Assembly (NCBI GenBank): GCA_963708905.1
Contig: CAVPUV010000078.1
Span: 57,155-121,154, forward strand
Direction of reading: 5' to 3'
Origin: SHZL01 sp963708905
GTDB taxonomy: Bacteria; Pseudomonadota; Gammaproteobacteria; Xanthomonadales; SZUA-36
Length of the DNA stretch: 64,000 nucleotides
Shown: positions 15,690 to 24,770 of the stretch, one piece after another
How the letters are laid out: every line of letters starts with the position of its first letter
How positions within the stretch are numbered: position 1 is the first letter of the stretch
The notes under the pieces: model-generated
Databases searched by the model: none
The model's input: only the letters and a program-made list of their open reading frames with translations
What the model was told of the DNA's origin: nothing
Translations under genes and position numbers: made by a program

Positions 15690-16553
15690 CTATATAGCGT
15701 TATCTTCAAAGTAGTGCATCCCTATGCCTGCTGTAAGTTGATCATCAGAAGAGAACTTTTCTTCAAACTCGAGCATGAGTTCGCGGGCTTCATCATCTAC
15801 CCTTTCTAAAAAAGCACGCATAGTTTTTTCAAACCGCACTCGATTTTTTGGATTTAACCTATGAGTCCATGATGCGCGTTGGAAAAAACTTGTTGTTCCT
15901 TGAATAATTGCATTGTAGTTGTGGAAAACCGTATCCAATAGAACGCTTGTATGGGTAAGGCCAATTTCAAGTGCTTCCCAGGCATCACCAGATTTTTTGG
16001 GTACAACAATATTTCTTACCAATTCAACCTTATTCGAATTATCTAATAATCTAACCGAGCCATTAGAAATAAGTTTTTCCAGTAAAGATTGAACAGTGAC
16101 TCCTCTGGAAGTAACAGCTTCATTTACGAGTTGCTCGAAGGAATTTTTTCCCTGGCTCATTTTCAATGGCCTGGGTTGACTCGTTTTGGAATCAAGATAC
16201 CTGGAATCGCTGCTCCACATGTCGAGTATGCAACCTTCAGGGGTCATTTCTTTCAGAAAGCGTTTGGTTTTGTACAGCGGGCTCCAATACTGCTCGCTAT
16301 TTCTGACCTTGGTCAAAGTTCGGGTATCAATTCCCGTTAATACTCCCAGTTTGGACAAGGAAACGCTTTTTGTCGGCTGTTCAAGTTTTAGTTGCCTTTC
16401 CGCTTCCTGGATATAGATGGTTCGCACCATCTCATTCAGCTTGAGCAATGATATTCTGCCGACGAGAAAACGAATGAGTTTGCGCAACATATTTTCCAGC
16501 GCGCGGGCAAAAATTTCCAGATCTTGCATTCGTGGATCCATACCGCTTGGCAT
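15690..16553 (-). CDS. DUF6502 family protein (second paralogue)
   Basis: 287 aa from ATG 16553, preceded by GGAG. It aligns along its length with the protein at 12885: NMLRKLIRFLVGRISL, VRTIYIQEAERQL, LGVLTGIDTRTLTKV, a central EVLV-type stretch, and a shared C-terminal pattern (ASWTHRLNPKNRVRFEKTMRAF versus GRWTYRLNPENYKKF, then xLEEFEE and a GFGWYQW/GIGMHYF end). Function unknown. The presence of two divergent copies suggests related but distinct regulatory roles; this is inference. Confidence 0.75.
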   Translation of the reverse strand: MPSGMDPRMQDLEIFARALENMLRKLIRFLVGRISLLKLNEMVRTIYIQEAERQLKLEQPTKSVSLSKLGVLTGIDTRTLTKVRNSEQYWSPLYKTKRFLKEMTPEGCILDMWSSDSRYLDSKTSQPRPLKMSQGKNSFEQLVNEAVTSRGVTVQSLLEKLISNGSVRLLDNSNKVELVRNIVVPKKSGDAWEALEIGLTHTSVLLDTVFHNYNAIIQGTTSFFQRASWTHRLNPKNRVRFEKTMRAFLERVDDEARELMLEFEEKFSSDDQLTAGIGMHYFEDNAI

Positions 16554-17002
16554 CTACACTCTCCGTCCCTGTTGGTAGCTGTCACTAAATAAATTTGTAT
16601 TACCTGTTTGCAGGGTGGATATTTTTCCCATGCACAAGGCAAAGCCCAAGCAGGCTAATTGCCTACTCGGACTTCACCCTACCTCAACGCAATCAGGTCA
16701 TCGCGGCTATTGCCTGGCTATTGTTGCCCCCCCCTTACTCGTTGCCAGGCGACCCATTTCCCGCTTGCGTTTTGGTGCCCCCCTCTTGCGTAACCATTAT
16801 TGTCCTATAATGACATTAATGTCAAATACTATTTTTACCCTTTATTCGATTTTTTGACAAAAAGCGCACATTCGCGAAGAATTCCTACAAATGCACATTT
16901 CAATTCACGCCGCATACTTCATTTTCCCTGCCCCTCTATGAGCTTCCAAACAAAGCGCAAGAATCGGGTGGACGGATCACTGCAAATATTTAGAATGGCC
17001 TC
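16554..17002. other. Intergenic region between divergent DUF6502 and Ada/Ogt-like genes
   Basis: 449 bp without a gene. The half next to the DUF6502 gene would be a leader of about 235 nt rich in C-tracts on the plus strand (8 C at about 16728, 6 C near 16780). The promoter at 16796-16825 faces the DUF6502 gene. Toward the Ada-like gene only TTTAGAAT near 16990 resembles a -10 box. No riboswitch was recognised. Confidence 0.4.
16796..16825 (-). promoter_or_regulatory. Promoter with overlapping 14-bp palindromic operator
   Basis: Minus-strand -35 TTGACA (16820-16825), 18-nt spacer, -10 AATAAT (16796-16801). The perfect palindrome TGACATTAATGTCA (16811-16824) overlaps the -35, an arrangement expected for repression. 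It drives the second DUF6502 gene. Confidence 0.6.
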
Positions 17003-17848
17003 ATGGAAAGTCCAAATCATTTTGCAGTGGTGAAAAAGGCATTGTGCTGGCTGGTCGATAACCGCGCCCAACAACCAAGCCTGGAAGCTCTTTCACGTTA
17101 TACCGGATATAGCCAACACCATTTGCAACGTACATTTCAGGAATGGGCGGGTGTCAGCCCAAAACAATTTCTCAAGTCGCTTACGCGCGAAGATGCAGTA
17201 CAGCGATTGATGCAAGGCTTCTCCGTTCTCGATGCCGCATACGCGACCGGCCTCTCCGGTCCCGGGCGATTGCACGATCTGCTGGTGACCACCGATGCCT
17301 TGAGTCCCGGCGAACTGAAACGTCATTGTAAGGGATTGACCATTGATTATGGCTCGGCTCAAACACCGTTTGGCCTCACCCTGCTGGCCTGGAATGACCG
17401 CGGCATAAACTTTCTTGGTTTCTGCGAGGACAGCGGATTCGAAGTCGTAATGGAGTCTCTGCGCCAGCAATGGACCGGTGCCCGATTCAGGCATTCTTCT
17501 ATCGAAGCCAAAAAACACCTGGAGCATATTTTTTCGGGTAGCGAGCAGCAACCGACACGCGTGTGGCTACGAGGAAGCCGTTTTCAGCTAAAAGTCTGGC
17601 AGGCCTTGTTGGCTATCCCGGAAGGTGCTCATGCCACTTATGGACAAATTGCCGCTTTCATTGGCCACAAAGGTGCCAGCCGTGCTGTAGGGTCAGCCAT
17701 CGGTAAAAACCCTGTAGCCTGGATTATTCCCTGCCACAGAGTCATCCGGCAACTGGGTGAATTGGGCGGCTACCGCTGGGGGATACCGATCAAAACGGCC
17801 ATGATTGGTTACGAAGCCGCCGGCAGCGGATATCGGAATCAGGTCTGA
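17003..17848 (+). CDS. AraC-type HTH fused to O6-methylguanine-DNA methyltransferase (Ada-like)
   Basis: 281 aa. Residues about 5-110 are an AraC-type helix-turn-helix domain (LEALSRYTGYSQHHLQRTFQEWAG). Residues about 120-275 are a methyltransferase with the active-site PCHRV (IIPCHRVIR), the AIG(K)NP segment and the usual FQLKVWQALLAIPEG region. The N-terminal zinc phosphotriester domain of E. coli Ada is absent, as in many shorter Ada-like proteins. It repairs O6-alkylguanine by suicide transfer and may regulate transcription. It overlaps the SDR gene stop by 10 bp, convergently. Confidence 0.9.
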   Translation: MESPNHFAVVKKALCWLVDNRAQQPSLEALSRYTGYSQHHLQRTFQEWAGVSPKQFLKSLTREDAVQRLMQGFSVLDAAYATGLSGPGRLHDLLVTTDALSPGELKRHCKGLTIDYGSAQTPFGLTLLAWNDRGINFLGFCEDSGFEVVMESLRQQWTGARFRHSSIEAKKHLEHIFSGSEQQPTRVWLRGSRFQLKVWQALLAIPEGAHATYGQIAAFIGHKGASRAVGSAIGKNPVAWIIPCHRVIRQLGELGGYRWGIPIKTAMIGYEAAGSGYRNQV

Positions 17849-18573
17849 ATATGAAGTTCATCCAACTGCACCAGGCGAGAACAGGCCGGCAGTCTTCGTT
17901 CCATTAATTGCAGTATTTTATTGGCTGCGATCTCCGGAGCTTCAATTCCCTGCGGACTTTCCGTGTGGTACACCTTGGCACGCAAAGGAGACCTCATTGG
18001 ACCCGGGTGCAACGCCAATACCTGAATGCCTGTATTTGTCAGCTCAGCTGCAAATTGCCTGGCCAAAGCATTGATTCCGTGCTTGCTAACGCCGTAAGCT
18101 CCCCAGTACGCTGTTGCAACCTTGTCCAGGTCCTCGCTGATGAAATACAGACTTGCTTGTGGAGATTGCAGCAACAAAGGCAAACAGCGAGTACTGAGAA
18201 GCCAGGGCGCATTCAGATTCACCTGCATCTGCCGCAGCCAGTCCTGAGGCTGGATCTGGTCCAGGGGTTGGAGTCCGTCAAAACTTGCCGCGCAATGAAT
18301 GAGAGCATCCAGTCTGCCCGGCCCACGTTCCAGCGCATCGACCACTTTCTTGCAGTCCGGTGGACCCATGGAGGCAAGATCGAGAACGACTATTGATGGT
18401 TCACGCCCCCCATTTTGCACGATACGATCATAGAGTCTTGCCAAGCCTGTTTGATTCTTGTCGACCAGGATGGTCTCCCATGCCGCACGGGCACATAGCA
18501 GCGCCAGTTCCGAGCCCAGCGCCCCGGCCGCCCCGGTGATGATTGCGACTTTGTTTTGCGATGCCTCGACCAT
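17839..18573 (-). CDS. Short-chain dehydrogenase/reductase, YciK-like
   Basis: 244 aa from ATG 18573 (a TTG at 18585 is possible). Rossmann motif GAAGALGSELA, NNAG-equivalent HCAASFDG, and the catalytic Ser (YFISEDL) and YxxxK (YGVSKHG). It resembles YciK, which in pseudomonads lies beside ubiG-mupP; here those genes are 2.5 kb away on the same strand. Substrate unknown. Confidence 0.8.
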   Translation of the reverse strand: MVEASQNKVAIITGAAGALGSELALLCARAAWETILVDKNQTGLARLYDRIVQNGGREPSIVVLDLASMGPPDCKKVVDALERGPGRLDALIHCAASFDGLQPLDQIQPQDWLRQMQVNLNAPWLLSTRCLPLLLQSPQASLYFISEDLDKVATAYWGAYGVSKHGINALARQFAAELTNTGIQVLALHPGPMRSPLRAKVYHTESPQGIEAPEIAANKILQLMERRLPACSRLVQLDELHIQT

Positions 18574-18730
18574 AATCGTCAGCAAATAAACACGACGCGG
18601 CAGTTTAACGGCTTTACCTGTTTTTTAGTACTGCAGCATCAGACTTGGGGCCAGTTCTGCGAAAAATTTGACTGCATGCCAAAATCACTAGATTCTTGTG
18701 CCTCGTTCGATCCGGTAAAGCAGAGAGCCC

Positions 18731-20323
18731 ATGAGCCAAACGGAAACAAGTACAACACTTCAAGCGCAGGATGAATTTCTTGGTCACCCGAAAGGCTTGT
18801 ATGTTTGTTTTCTTACCGAGATGTGGGAGCGGTTTTCTTTTTACGGGATGAAAGCATTGTTGCTGCTGTACCTGGTCAAATATCACCTGTTTGCAGATTC
18901 AAACGGCTATAACCTGCTCGGCGCCTATGGCGGACTGGTTTATGCGGTACCGGTGCTGGGCGGTTTGGTAGCCGATCGTTGGCTGGGCATGCGCAAATCG
19001 GTGGTGCTGGGTGGAATACTGCTGTGTCTCGGTCATTTCGGTATGGCCTATGAAGGCCACCAGGCGGCCATGATAGACGGCCGGATTGTGCGTGACGAAC
19101 ACGCACTGCAGTTCTTCTACTTTTCCCTGGCGTTGATCATCACTGGCGTTGGCTTTCTCAAACCGAATATTTCGACCATTGTTGGCCGCCTTTACCCGGA
19201 CAACGACCCTCGCCGTGATTCCGCTTTTACCATTTTCTATGCCGGTATCAATTTGGGCGCCTTTATCGCACCCTTGCTGTGTGGATGGTTGGGTGAGACC
19301 TACGGCTGGAAATATGGTTTCGGTCTTGCCGGTATCGGCATGGTCGCGGGCCTGATTAATTTCGTCCGTGGTAAAAAACATTTTCACGGATATGCCGAAT
19401 CTCAGTATCCCGAACGGCTCGAACAAAAAATATGGGGTGTATTACGATGCGAGACCGTGATTTATCTCGCTGCGATGGCTGGCGTTGTTTTTGTCTGGGG
19501 TTTGGTACAGACTCATTCTGTCTTGCTGATACTTACCGCTTGGCTGCCTCCCTTGAGCCCTGTCATCCTGGGCATGCACACAGTGACCATTTGCCTGCTC
19601 AGCGGCATTTTCTGGTTTATGCTCAAACACTGCAGTCAGGCGGAAAGACACAGGATGCAGGTATTGCTGGTCTTGATCATGGGGGGGCTGGTGTTTTATA
19701 CGCTGTATGAACAGACATACGGATCGTGGATCCTGTACTCAGACCGCTTGATGAACCGAGAGGCATTTGGCATTGAATGGAGTGCCTCGCAATTAGCCGC
19801 TTTGGGCGCCATGTTCATCCTGCTGCTCTCGCCACTGTTTGCATGGCTGTGGCCGTATCTCGCCAAGCGCGGCCTTAACCCGGGAAAACCGCTTAAAACC
19901 GCTTTGGGCATCCTGGTGGGCGGGTTTTCCTTCTGGGTTCTGGTCTATTCCATCGATCATCCGCAAACGAATGGCCTGGTTTCGCTGTGGTGGTTGGTAC
20001 TGGCCTACCTGGTACTGGAAGTAGGCGAACTCATGCTCTCCCCAATAGGCCTTTCCGCCGTCACGCAACTGTCCGTACCCCGTGTCGTCAGCCTGATGAT
20101 GGGTGCCTGGTTTTTGGGCACGTCATACTCCGAAGTGCTGGCTGCCCAACTGGGCAAACTTTCGGTTGTCGAACAGGTGAGCGGCACAAACCTCGATATT
20201 GCCCAGGCAATGTCTGGCTATCATGGATTGTTTGCATTGCTTTTCTGGATTGGACTTGGCTGCGGTGTATTGTTTTTGTTGCTTACCCCTGTGCTCAATA
20301 AGGGCATGCACGGACTCAAGTAA
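18731..20323 (+). CDS. Proton-dependent oligopeptide transporter (POT/PTR family)
   Basis: 530 aa with about 12-14 membrane segments. The POT signature ExxERFxYYG is present as EMWERFSFYGMKALL near residue 37, and the second motif as FTIFYAGINLGAFIAPLLCG near residue 165. It imports di- and tripeptides with protons. It stands between convergent and codirectional genes with its own ATG 731 bp region; the name dtpA-like would fit, but the exact subgroup is not determined. Confidence 0.9.
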   Translation: MSQTETSTTLQAQDEFLGHPKGLYVCFLTEMWERFSFYGMKALLLLYLVKYHLFADSNGYNLLGAYGGLVYAVPVLGGLVADRWLGMRKSVVLGGILLCLGHFGMAYEGHQAAMIDGRIVRDEHALQFFYFSLALIITGVGFLKPNISTIVGRLYPDNDPRRDSAFTIFYAGINLGAFIAPLLCGWLGETYGWKYGFGLAGIGMVAGLINFVRGKKHFHGYAESQYPERLEQKIWGVLRCETVIYLAAMAGVVFVWGLVQTHSVLLILTAWLPPLSPVILGMHTVTICLLSGIFWFMLKHCSQAERHRMQVLLVLIMGGLVFYTLYEQTYGSWILYSDRLMNREAFGIEWSASQLAALGAMFILLLSPLFAWLWPYLAKRGLNPGKPLKTALGILVGGFSFWVLVYSIDHPQTNGLVSLWWLVLAYLVLEVGELMLSPIGLSAVTQLSVPRVVSLMMGAWFLGTSYSEVLAAQLGKLSVVEQVSGTNLDIAQAMSGYHGLFALLFWIGLGCGVLFLLLTPVLNKGMHGLK

Positions 20324-20343
20324 GTCCTGGTTCATATTCACTT

Positions 20344-20625
20344 ATGCCGATTTATGAATACATACCCCTGACCGCTCGCTGCTGTGCCCACTGCGAGAAC
20401 GGATTTGAGCAACTGCAGAAAATCCATGACCCTGTATTGCACAGCTGCCCTCACTGTCATGCGCCCGTGCGACGCGTCATCTCCGCACCCAATCTTGCCA
20501 AGTCCGGGCCTTCCCTCGAACCAGCCAACCTGGAAAAACACGGTTTTACCCAATACCGTAAATCCAGCAAGGGTGTGTACCAGAAAACCGCGGGCAAGGG
20601 CCCGGATGTCATCAGCGATGATTAG
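20344..20625 (+). CDS. FmdB family zinc ribbon protein
   Basis: 93 aa. MPIYEY start and two Cys pairs (CAHC, CPHC) 20-odd residues apart with PVRRVIS after the second give the FmdB/CxxC regulatory-type zinc ribbon. An unusual insertion IPLTARC sits before the first pair. Function of the family is not settled. It lies 20 bp after the peptide transporter. Confidence 0.85.
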   Translation: MPIYEYIPLTARCCAHCENGFEQLQKIHDPVLHSCPHCHAPVRRVISAPNLAKSGPSLEPANLEKHGFTQYRKSSKGVYQKTAGKGPDVISDD

Positions 20626-20627
20626 GG

Positions 20628-20645
20628 AAACTCTGAATTGATCAG
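20628..20645. repeat. Possible remnant of the five-hairpin repeat (terminal hairpin only)
   Basis: GGGAAACTCTGAATTGATCAG resembles the first hairpin of copy C (AAACTTTGA...TCAGAGTTT at 45564-45586), with the right arm lost. Like the full copies it lies between convergent 3' gene ends. Confidence 0.3.
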
Positions 20646-20653
20646 TATGCAGT

Positions 20654-21046
20654 CTAGCGGCCTGTCGGTTGAGACAAATGACGCAATTCATCGGCATGTT
20701 GTTCCCAGTTCCGGCCATCAAAGTTTTGTTCGATTACCCTCACTCCCGGAGGCAATTCAAGGCAACGCAGGTTGACGCTGAAGCCATCGGGATTGGAGCG
20801 AGGTACGTAGTACGATTTGACGCCGCATCGGGAACAAAACAGGTGCTGCGCCGTGCCACTGTTGAAGCGGTATTCCCGCAGATACTCCTTGCCCCTGAGC
20901 AAACGAAAATGCGTTGCGGGAACGATGAGATGCACAAATCCGAGCATGCTGCATATCGAGCAGTTGCAATGCTGGACGATAATCTCCTCGTCGATCATCA
21001 CTTCGAATGCAATGCAGCCACAATGACAGCCCCCGTTAGCCCGCAT
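20654..21046 (-). CDS. GFA/CENP-V family zinc-binding protein
   Basis: 130 aa from ATG 21046. The cysteine pattern CHCG, CNCSIC and CSRCG matches the GFA (glutathione-dependent formaldehyde-activating enzyme-like) fold with two zinc sites. The specific activity of such stand-alone GFA proteins is uncertain. It overlaps the 3' end of mupP by 11 bp and is likely the last gene of the mtaD-ubiG-mupP operon. Confidence 0.85.
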   Translation of the reverse strand: MRANGGCHCGCIAFEVMIDEEIIVQHCNCSICSMLGFVHLIVPATHFRLLRGKEYLREYRFNSGTAQHLFCSRCGVKSYYVPRSNPDGFSVNLRCLELPPGVRVIEQNFDGRNWEQHADELRHLSQPTGR

Positions 21047-21698
21047 ATTGCACCAGTTGGATAAAATCCAAAGGGTGATGCACCTGCACGCTTCCCGCAA
21101 CCAGGGCATCACTCAATTCATAAGAACCGTAGCCGTAGTGGACAGCCGCCGTGATGGTACCCGCCGCCCTGCCCGCCTGCAGATCGCGGATATCGTCACC
21201 GGCAAACACCGTTTCATCAACCGGGATCTGGAGTATGTCGCACGCCAGCTTGACAGGAGCCGGGTCAGGTTTATTGCGACTTAATGTGTCCCCGCAAACC
21301 AGGCAAGACAAGCGGTCGGCCAAACCTGCCGCACGCAAAATGGGTAAGGTCAATGCTTCGAATTTGTTGGTGACAATGCCCCAGGGAATCGCCGAGCTCG
21401 CGAGAAAATCGAGCATCTCCAGTACTCCGGGGTAAAGACTGGAGAGCACATAACTTTTCTCAGCGTACCTGCTCAGGAACCGGGACCTCCACGTTTCGAA
21501 CTGCCGTGTATCGACGGTTGGCATGCCAGCCTGCAACAAGCCCGTAGCCCCGCGCGAAACATGGCGGCTCAGCTGGCCCAAGGCCAGAGCCGGCAAGCCC
21601 TCGCCAGCCCGCAGCCAATTCAGTGCCGCGACCAGGTCCGGCGCCGAATCCAGTAACGTACCATCGAGATCAAACAGGATGGCACGAATTCTACTCAT
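21036..21698 (-). CDS. mupP: HAD phosphatase, MupP/Gph type (MurNAc 6-phosphate phosphatase)
   Basis: 220 aa from ATG 21698. HAD motifs: DLDGTLLDS (nucleophile Asp), TNK, and GDDIRDLQAGRAAG. It overlaps ubiG by ATGA. The neighbourhood mtaD-ubiG-this gene is that of Pseudomonas mupP, which dephosphorylates MurNAc 6-phosphate in cell-wall recycling; phosphoglycolate phosphatase (Gph) is the alternative reading. The gene name rests mainly on context. Confidence 0.8.
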   Translation of the reverse strand: MSRIRAILFDLDGTLLDSAPDLVAALNWLRAGEGLPALALGQLSRHVSRGATGLLQAGMPTVDTRQFETWRSRFLSRYAEKSYVLSSLYPGVLEMLDFLASSAIPWGIVTNKFEALTLPILRAAGLADRLSCLVCGDTLSRNKPDPAPVKLACDILQIPVDETVFAGDDIRDLQAGRAAGTITAAVHYGYGSYELSDALVAGSVQVHHPLDFIQLVQYAG

Positions 21699-22411
21699 AC
21701 CACAGGCCGTTGGGCATGGATCATGTAATTCACTCTGACGTCGCCGCCCAATGACACAAAACGCAGCATGGGGTCGTAGTGCAGCCCGCAGATATTGCTT
21801 ACCGACAGACCAGCATGACGCAGCCAACTGCACAATTCCGAGGGACGGATGAAGCGGTCGTAACGGTGGGTCCCCCGCGGCAATATTCTGGCCAGGTGCT
21901 CAGCGCCCACAATTCCCAACAGAAACGCCTTGGGTGTGCGGTTCAGGGTGGAAAGGAATACATGGCCACCAGGCTTCAACACGCGCGCAATAGCAGCAAT
22001 GACCGAAGCAGGATCAGGAACATGCTCCAGCATCTCCAAACAGGTGACCACGTCAAATTCACCCGGCTGATCACCTGCTATCTGTTCAATGGTCGCCAGT
22101 CGGTAGTTGACGTCCAAACCGGATTCCAACAAATGCAATTTCGCCACTTCAAGCACTCTTGGAGCGACATCGATTGCGCTCACTTTGGCGCCTTTTGCAG
22201 CCATGGATTCCGCCAATATGCCCCCGCCACAGCCTACATCCAGGAGCTGGGCAAGCTGCAGGTCACAGCGCTCGCTGATGTATTTCAACCGCGTTGGATT
22301 CAGATCGTGCAAGGGCCTGAATGGACCCTCCGGGTCCCACCAGCCCGCGGCAACTGCGTCGAACTTCAGCTGCTCCTGCGCATCCAGATTATGGAGATTT
22401 TTGCTATTCAC
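21695..22411 (-). CDS. ubiG: Ubiquinone biosynthesis O-methyltransferase
   Basis: 238 aa, full length. Class I SAM-methyltransferase with motif LLDVGCGGGILAE, and the UbiG-specific segments AAGWWDPEGPFRPLHDLNP and LEMLEHVPDP. It performs both O-methylations of ubiquinone synthesis. Translationally coupled to mupP (ATGA overlap) and 31 bp after mtaD. Confidence 0.96.
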   Translation of the reverse strand: MNSKNLHNLDAQEQLKFDAVAAGWWDPEGPFRPLHDLNPTRLKYISERCDLQLAQLLDVGCGGGILAESMAAKGAKVSAIDVAPRVLEVAKLHLLESGLDVNYRLATIEQIAGDQPGEFDVVTCLEMLEHVPDPASVIAAIARVLKPGGHVFLSTLNRTPKAFLLGIVGAEHLARILPRGTHRYDRFIRPSELCSWLRHAGLSVSNICGLHYDPMLRFVSLGGDVRVNYMIHAQRPVV

Positions 22412-22442
22412 TGCACGAAATCCTGTTGCCTGGTATCGATTA

Positions 22443-23759
22443 TCACGTGCGCGCCAACAACTTTAACCGCCAGGATTCAGCCGATGCCAGCACATCCTCG
22501 ATCTCAATGCTTGTGAGTTTGCCCTTTTCCAGCAACCGCCGGCCAGCTACCCAGACATCCGTAAACTGCCGGCTCGAAGCAGCGTAGATCAGTTGCGAAA
22601 TCACGTTGAACAAAGGTTGGGTCTCCGGCGCGCGCAAATCAAGTGCGGCAAAATCAGCCAACTTTCCTGCTTCGATAGATCCAATCTGCTGTTCCATGTT
22701 AAGCGCCCGGGCGCTGTTGATGGTCATCATTTCCAGTGCGGTAAACGCATCAACTGCCCGGGGGTCACTGGCCAGCCCCTTGCCCAAAAAAGCAGCAGTT
22801 TGGGCTTCGGAAAGCAAATCCAGGTTGTTATTGGCTGCTGCGCCATCCGTTCCGATGGCAACGTTTACCCCCGCCACCAGCAAGTCATTCACCGGGCAAA
22901 AGCCGCTGGCCAGTTTCAGATTGGACTGTGGGCAATGAATGACGTTTACCCCACACTCCGCCAGCAGTTGGATGTCATCAGGCGATAACTGGGTCATGTG
23001 TACTGCCAGCAAACGGGAATTCAACAGCCCTTGACTGTGCATTCTTTGCAGCGGCCGGATACCATGTACCTGCAGCGAATGCTGGATTTCCCAAGCGGTT
23101 TCCAGCAAATGGATATGCACTGGAATACCGTGCTCGCCGGACAACTCAGCCACCCTTAACAATGTGCTGTCCGACACGCTGTAGGGTGCATGAGGTGCGA
23201 AAGTGAAAGAAACCAGAGGACTATTACGCCAGCCATGCAGCAACTGCAGTCCCTTGGCCAGATACTCGTCAATATTTTTCGCCCAGGCTGTCTGCATTTC
23301 GATAATGATCAGCCCGATGCAGGCACGAATGCCTGCCTGCACTGCTACTTCGGCGACCACATCCGGAAAAAAATACATGTCATTGAAACAAGTTGTGCCG
23401 GCTCGAAGCATTTCCGCCACCGCCAGACTAGCGCCATCGGCAACGAATTCAGCGCTTACGAATCGATTCTCCGCTGGCCAGATATGCTTGTTGAGCCATA
23501 CATGCAGGTCCAGGTCATCGGCAAAACCGCGCAATAACGTCATGGATGCATGGGTATGCAAGTTTATCAGGCCAGGCAACAACACATGCTGCGGTAAGGT
23601 CACTTCATCAGCATCGATATATCGCGACCTGGCCAGATCGCTGGTCAATATTCCGACGATACGATCGCCATCAACCACAACACAGTGGTTCTCCAGCACA
23701 ACTTGTGCAGGCCTCACGGGAACGATGTAGCGGGCATGAATTACCGTAGGACGGGACAT
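22443..23759 (-). CDS. mtaD: 5-methylthioadenosine/S-adenosylhomocysteine deaminase (TRZ/ATZ family)
   Basis: 438 aa. Amidohydrolase metal ligands: HTHASMTLLRG (HxH), the histidine in HAPYSVSD, HIHLLET, and GTDGAAANNNLDL (metal Asp). The context before ubiG-mupP matches pseudomonads, where this enzyme deaminates methylthioadenosine or adenosyl compounds. First gene of the operon. Confidence 0.9.
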   Translation of the reverse strand: MSRPTVIHARYIVPVRPAQVVLENHCVVVDGDRIVGILTSDLARSRYIDADEVTLPQHVLLPGLINLHTHASMTLLRGFADDLDLHVWLNKHIWPAENRFVSAEFVADGASLAVAEMLRAGTTCFNDMYFFPDVVAEVAVQAGIRACIGLIIIEMQTAWAKNIDEYLAKGLQLLHGWRNSPLVSFTFAPHAPYSVSDSTLLRVAELSGEHGIPVHIHLLETAWEIQHSLQVHGIRPLQRMHSQGLLNSRLLAVHMTQLSPDDIQLLAECGVNVIHCPQSNLKLASGFCPVNDLLVAGVNVAIGTDGAAANNNLDLLSEAQTAAFLGKGLASDPRAVDAFTALEMMTINSARALNMEQQIGSIEAGKLADFAALDLRAPETQPLFNVISQLIYAASSRQFTDVWVAGRRLLEKGKLTSIEIEDVLASAESWRLKLLART

Positions 23760-23794
23760 GATTTCACCCAGTGCAAGGTAATAAAAAGGAAAAG

Positions 23795-24364
23795 CTACTC
23801 TTTAACGCGGGATACGTATTCCCCGGTTCGCGTATCAACCTTGATCAATTCGTCATTACCAACGAACAGAGGAACGCGCACCACCGCACCGGTTTCCAGC
23901 GTGGCCGGCTTGCCACCACCACCCGAGGTATCACCTCTGACGCCCGGGTCCGTTTCAATGATGCGCAACTCCGTGAAGTTGGGTGGCCGGACACTCAGTG
24001 GCTGGCCGTTGTAGAGCATCATTTGACAGATATCTTCCTCTTTCATCCATTTGGCGTCCTCGCCAATGGATTCCTTTGAACAGGCATGTTGTTCAAATGT
24101 TTCCTGGTTCATGAAATGCCAGAACTCACCATCGTTGTAGAGATACTGCACATCCATCTCGAAGATGTCTGCCGCTTCAACTGATTCACCGGAGCGAAAC
24201 GTGCGCTCTATAACCCGACCCGTCTTGAGGTTGCGCACTCGAACCCGACTGAATGCCTGACCCTTGCCAGGTTTTACAAATTCATTTTCGACAATGTTAT
24301 ATGGTTCACCGTCGAGGATGATTTTTAATCCACCACGAAATTCACTGGTGCTGTAACTCGCCAT
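23795..24364 (-). CDS. efp: Elongation factor P
   Basis: 189 aa from ATG 24364, with GGAG 7 nt upstream; an in-frame extension to 24430 is not EF-P-like. The three beta-barrel domains are complete. The modifiable lysine is in VKPGKGQAF near residue 34, the form that is beta-lysylated by EpmA/EpmB in many gammaproteobacteria. No modification gene is adjacent. EF-P relieves ribosome stalling at polyproline. Confidence 0.97.
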   Translation of the reverse strand: MASYSTSEFRGGLKIILDGEPYNIVENEFVKPGKGQAFSRVRVRNLKTGRVIERTFRSGESVEAADIFEMDVQYLYNDGEFWHFMNQETFEQHACSKESIGEDAKWMKEEDICQMMLYNGQPLSVRPPNFTELRIIETDPGVRGDTSGGGGKPATLETGAVVRVPLFVGNDELIKVDTRTGEYVSRVKE

Positions 24365-24770
24365 CAAATTCTCCAAAGTAAAGCGGCCTGACATGGTTGC
24401 AGCAAAATGCGCCGTGACCGCCAGGAACATCGCACAAGCAAAAAGCGCATTCTATCTTGAATTCGTCTGGCCAGACAGCGCTGCTCAAGTATCGGCACTT
24501 GCCGTTGCGTCTGCTGGTTGGCAGAAAATATTTCCCAATTTGGTGAAACCATCAACCCCTGCGTAAGCCTGAAAGAACACGAGGATTTCTGCAGCAGACT
24601 TCCAAGCGTGCAATGCACTATAAATTGAGCCATAAATAAGTCATACTGAGCTCTGGATGCGATGAAAAAAGTCTTGGAAATATCATTCAAATAATTGGAT
24701 AAATATTTGATTTAAGTTAGATAAGTGTGTTAAAAACACCTCTGGGAAAGAGGTCTGGGGATCAGTTGCT
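24365..24770. promoter_or_regulatory. Divergent efp / fimX-like regulatory region with GGGAA-loop hairpin
   Basis: 406 bp without a gene. Near 24617-24622 the minus strand has TATAGT, a likely efp -10. On the fimX-like side the last 100 bp are A+T-rich and include a hairpin ACCTCT-GGGAA-AGAGGT (24738-24754) directly upstream of the Shine-Dalgarno-like TGGGGAT. A GGA-containing loop next to the ribosome binding site is the usual design of a CsrA-repressed leader. Confidence 0.4.

Noticed and set aside
15443..15709. 88-aa minus-strand ORF upstream of hinT
   Set aside because: Basic, unrecognisable product, covers the hairpin and promoter; no ribosome binding site.
16554..16789. c-di-GMP or other riboswitch in the second DUF6502 leader
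   Set aside because: A few GC-rich words were suggestive but the conserved core of a known riboswitch class could not be matched.
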